DNA of 47,316 nt from Vibrio hannami (lineage in GTDB: Bacteria > Pseudomonadota > Gammaproteobacteria > Enterobacterales > Vibrionaceae): contig NZ_JARQZP010000010.1 of the NCBI RefSeq assembly GCF_029589055.1, forward strand, positions 1-47,316, read 5' to 3'. The translations under genes and the position numbers were made by a program. This document shows positions 45,010 to 47,316 of the stretch, in pieces (the stretch's first letter is position 1; every line of letters begins with the position of its first letter). The notes beneath the pieces were generated by a model. That model worked only from the letters and a program-made list of their open reading frames with translations, did no database searches and had not been told where the DNA came from.

Positions 45010-46671
45010 GCGTAGACCTCCACAAGAGCGTAAACTTCCTCAACGCCAGAGATATTGATCGCCTGCGGGGGAGCGCCGTGTTCACAATGAACTCAAGGCG
45101 ATACTCTTTGCCCGCCTCCACCTGCCAGACACCGCTACTCGCGCTGTTGTCACCACCACCTTGGATGAACGGGAGGGACGCACCCGTGGCGACCGCGCTA
45201 TCCGTCACGCACCAGAGGCGCGATGTGATAATATCCCGCCCCCGCACTGTGGTTTTCACAAAGCCGCTTATCGCAGGCGTGAAGGCGTTAGACGCCAGAG
45301 ACACTGCCGCGTTTTCGTTCACTTCAATGGTGCCGAGGTCGCAGGGTCGTCCACGTGTTCGCGGTGCGCGACTGCCCCGCCGTGCCTTGCGCCTTACTGT
45401 CGGTCAGAAGCGCCACAAGACGACCCGTTGCGGAAAGCCCCAGTTGAGCCTGCCAGCCAGACCCTTGCCGGATTACGCGCACCTCAGAAAAAGCGGGCAA
45501 CGTGTAGCTCGATGCGAAGTTGATTTGCTCCGAGCCGTTCGTGGTGACGGTCAACGCCGCATTCCGCGTTTGCAGCACGCACCAGAACCCATCCGCGACC
45601 GTAGCAGCCGCAGGAAGCGCAGTCGCGGCCGCCAGCCGAGAAGAACACGCTTCGCCCAATGTCAGACGCCAGAATGTCGCGGCGCCGTTTCGGGGCGCGG
45701 GCAGAAGCGTGCCAAGGGCGGCGACGGATGTGGACGCCCCAAGAATAGACGCGCCAAAGTCAGTTGTTGGATACACAACAGCAGCGTACCAAGCTGTGCC
45801 GTCCGACTGCACTCGGGCAAATGACCCATCAGGGACAACCTGAGTGAGCGCCCCGTTGATCGTTTGGGCGCCAGAGGGATCAAGCGTCACATCCCCGCCG
45901 CGAGCATACACAAAGCACTCAAGCGCCCGAGAGACGTATCCCAAGCGTCAGAACCAGATCAGAGCTGCACGAAAAAGACTTCCCATTGTCATCGTTCGTC
46001 ACAACCCGATCGCCGGACAAGGCATCCCAAAGCGACAAAACGCCAACAGCAGGAACGTCACTCAAATAACGAGCAAACAGGCTCGTCCCATCACAGTAGA
46101 CCTGACAAAAAGCACCAGCAGGGATCTCCGCGCTCGCACCCCCATCAATCAACATCCCGCCAGACAGAACAACAGCACCGCCAACAGCATCGACGTAAAT
46201 CGACCACCCATTCGATGCGCCAGACGGAACTGTAAGCGTCACGCCGGCCAAACACCGAAACAACTTGCCGCTATCAGTGGACGAAAGCGCTTGGGCAGAA
46301 GAAACAGAAACAACCCCAACAACCCCGTTAAATCCATCCGCACCACGACGAATAACCTCAACAGTAGGCATCACGCTCCCCCCAACAGGATCAACAACAG
46401 AAAGACGAAAACGAACCAAAACCTCGGACAAAAACATCCCCGTCAGGCCAATCAACCCAAACCTCAAGATCCCAATGCCCAACAGGAAAAACAGTCGTAT
46501 CAACACACCGCACAGTCACAGTGTCGCCAACCGCAGCCGTCACATACGAACCGCCCAAACCAGACGGAACAACAACACGACACGTCGCATCCCCAAAGTC
46601 CTCGCCAATAGACCGAACCTCAAGAAAAGCGTCTCTCCACGCACCAATGGCCAAAAAACGAAATCATCCAT
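45006..46671 (-). CDS. Tail fibre / receptor-binding protein, frameshifted
   Basis: ATG 46671 (MDDFVFWPLVRGE) then, after a change, VVVPSGLGGSYVTAAVGDTV and WDLEVWVDWPDGDVFV. After a change near 46400 it reads EVLVRFRLSVVDPVGGSVMP, ALSSTDSGKLFRCLAGVTLT, VPSGASNGWSIYVDAVGGAV. The C-terminal half includes TWTT..DLGTIEVNENAAVS and ends VEEVYALVEVYA at 45006. About 555 residues, five or more frame changes, beta/Gly/Ser-rich with repeated ALSSTDSGK-like and TVPDG-like modules. It is the first gene of the late operon. The part above about 45.9 kb has unusual T/G-rich codons. Confidence 0.6.
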
Positions 46672-47036
46672 GCCAGCCAAATGACACACAAAGACACGTT
46701 ACGGGGAGAACAGAACCAGTTTTGAAAATCCAAAAATTGGGGGGAGGTCTAATACAGGAATGCGGGCGGCTCCGAGCGGGCGCCTCGTGGGGTGGGGGCG
46801 GCCTCCCCCACCCATTGCGCGCTGGCCCTGCCCCATCACGCACCACGCTCACAAACACACACTCACGCGCTGGGGTCATGCCCCACCCCTATGGTCGGGA
46901 TCGAGCTTACAGATAGCCTATCTGGTGCGTCTATGGTGGTTTATGCAGGGTTATCAGGCCCTTGGCTGCATCCAGTTACCAATGGCCAAGGGTAACGGCC
47001 CAATCTGGCCTTAAATGCGATCAGGTCGCAAATAGT
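46672..47036. other. Intergenic region with GC hairpin
   Basis: I see no convincing gene here. It holds GGGTGGGGG (46790-46798), a 6-nt loop and CCCCCACCC (46805-46813), a very stable hairpin; CAGATA-GCC-TATCTG near 46912-46926; and CCCTTGGC/GCCAAGGG arms near 46960-46995. It lies upstream of the late operon, so it should carry the late promoter and perhaps a packaging or regulatory site. Short plus-strand frames here are Pro/His-rich and not protein-like. Confidence 0.5.
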
Positions 47037-47108
47037 CTAAAAACGACATGATTTGGCCTGTTTTGGGGTCTCAGCCCCGTGTTTCGGGAGACCGAATGTC
47101 GTTTTTAG
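47037..47108. terminator. Nested inverted repeat, bidirectional terminator
   Basis: CTAAAAACGACAT (47037-47049) and ATGTCGTTTTTAG (47096-47108) are perfect 13-bp arms with A5/T5 at the outside, giving a T tract in either direction. Inside lies GGTCTC/GAGACC (about 47068-47092). The right arm overlaps the stop of the end gene (TAA at 47105-47107), so the site ends that leftward transcript and insulates the late operon. Confidence 0.65.
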
Positions 47109-47316
47109 GATAGTTTTGCGCCCAGCATCTTGCGGAGCTTGGCGATCTCGTGGGTGATCTGCGAGCGGTCAAGATCGATGACCCTGCCAGCCTCTTGCCG
47201 CTCCTGCGCCTTCTGTATGTCCATCATCATCTTGATAGCGTTTGACTTGGCGGTCTGGGAGGCGTCGGGGTCGTTGATCGTGTTTTGGCAGGCCGCAAGT
47301 GCTTGAGAATATAGGG
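47105..47316 (-). CDS. C-terminal part of small helical protein, cut by window end
   Basis: The frame enters from beyond the right end: YSQALAACQNTINDPDASQT, KSNAIKMMMDIQKAQERQEA, RVIDLDRSQITHEIAKLRKM and LGAKLS, with stop at 47105. Strongly helical and charged. It probably continues the frame that leaves the left end at position 1 (MSNVDYTKTSEIEVRGQ). It could be a small terminase subunit by size and helix content; unproven. Confidence 0.55.
   Translation of the reverse strand, partial: LYSQALAACQNTINDPDASQTAKSNAIKMMMDIQKAQERQEAGRVIDLDRSQITHEIAKLRKMLGAKLS

Noticed and set aside
46760..47014. Plus-strand open frames of 67-84 codons
   Set aside because: Pro/His/Trp-rich composition with no ribosome-binding site; they overlap the intergenic hairpins.

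Overview
The window looks like one complete, non-integrated genome of a temperate podovirus that infects an alphaproteobacterium, most likely a Rhodobacteraceae (Roseobacter-group) host. The evidence is a single tyrosine integrase followed at once by an attP that copies the 3' half of an alphaproteobacterial tRNA-Leu(UAG), a lambda-like CI/Cro switch, DnaB, RecT and exonuclease genes, and a head-tail module built like short-tailed phages: TerL, large portal, acidic scaffold, N4-gp56/DUF4043-type capsid, T7 gp11/gp12-like tail proteins, a DUF2833 gp13-like protein, a gp14-like internal protein and one giant internal virion protein. Phage genes lie on both sides of attP, so this is not an integrated prophage. 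The two window ends also read as two halves of one small gene, which suggests a circular or circularly permuted molecule opened inside that gene.

Layout. (1) 1-6018: a divergent promoter with an operator at about 750-794 fires left into an unknown gene (705-69) and the split end gene, and right into about seven small unknown genes (0.9-3.2 kb). These are followed by a terminator and a frameshift-riddled virion or tail-fibre-like region (3.24-6.02 kb) that contains simple-sequence repeats. (2) 14410-6089, minus strand: Cro-like regulator, small proteins, RuvC-like resolvase, DnaD-like replication initiator, cytosine DNA methyltransferase, HTH proteins, DnaB helicase and small membrane or zinc proteins. 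(3) 14.4-15.0 kb: immunity region with repeated TCCTCTAAAGMGGA operators in or beside opposed promoters. (4) 15.0-23.2 kb, plus strand: recombination and accessory operon (zinc proteins, exonuclease, RecT, DUF1364 nuclease, exported and membrane proteins, Lar-like, Xis, integrase), ending in attP. (5) 46.7-23.4 kb, minus strand: late operon in the order tail fibre, DUF4376, endolysin, holin, spanins, membrane proteins, TerL, portal, scaffold, capsid, connector, nozzle, internal virion proteins, giant polyvalent protein.

How it works (inference from known families): CI should silence both the leftward Cro/replication operon and the rightward recombination operon. The integrase recombines attP with the host tRNA-Leu gene. 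The late operon packages DNA, builds a podoviral particle carrying several ejected internal proteins, and lyses the cell.

Caveat. Almost every gene longer than about 300 bp changes reading frame once or more, including the terminase, portal, capsid and DnaB genes. Coding character continues across each break, so single-base indels from uncorrected long-read sequencing are the likeliest cause; prophage decay is less likely. Coordinates of frameshifted genes span the whole inferred gene.
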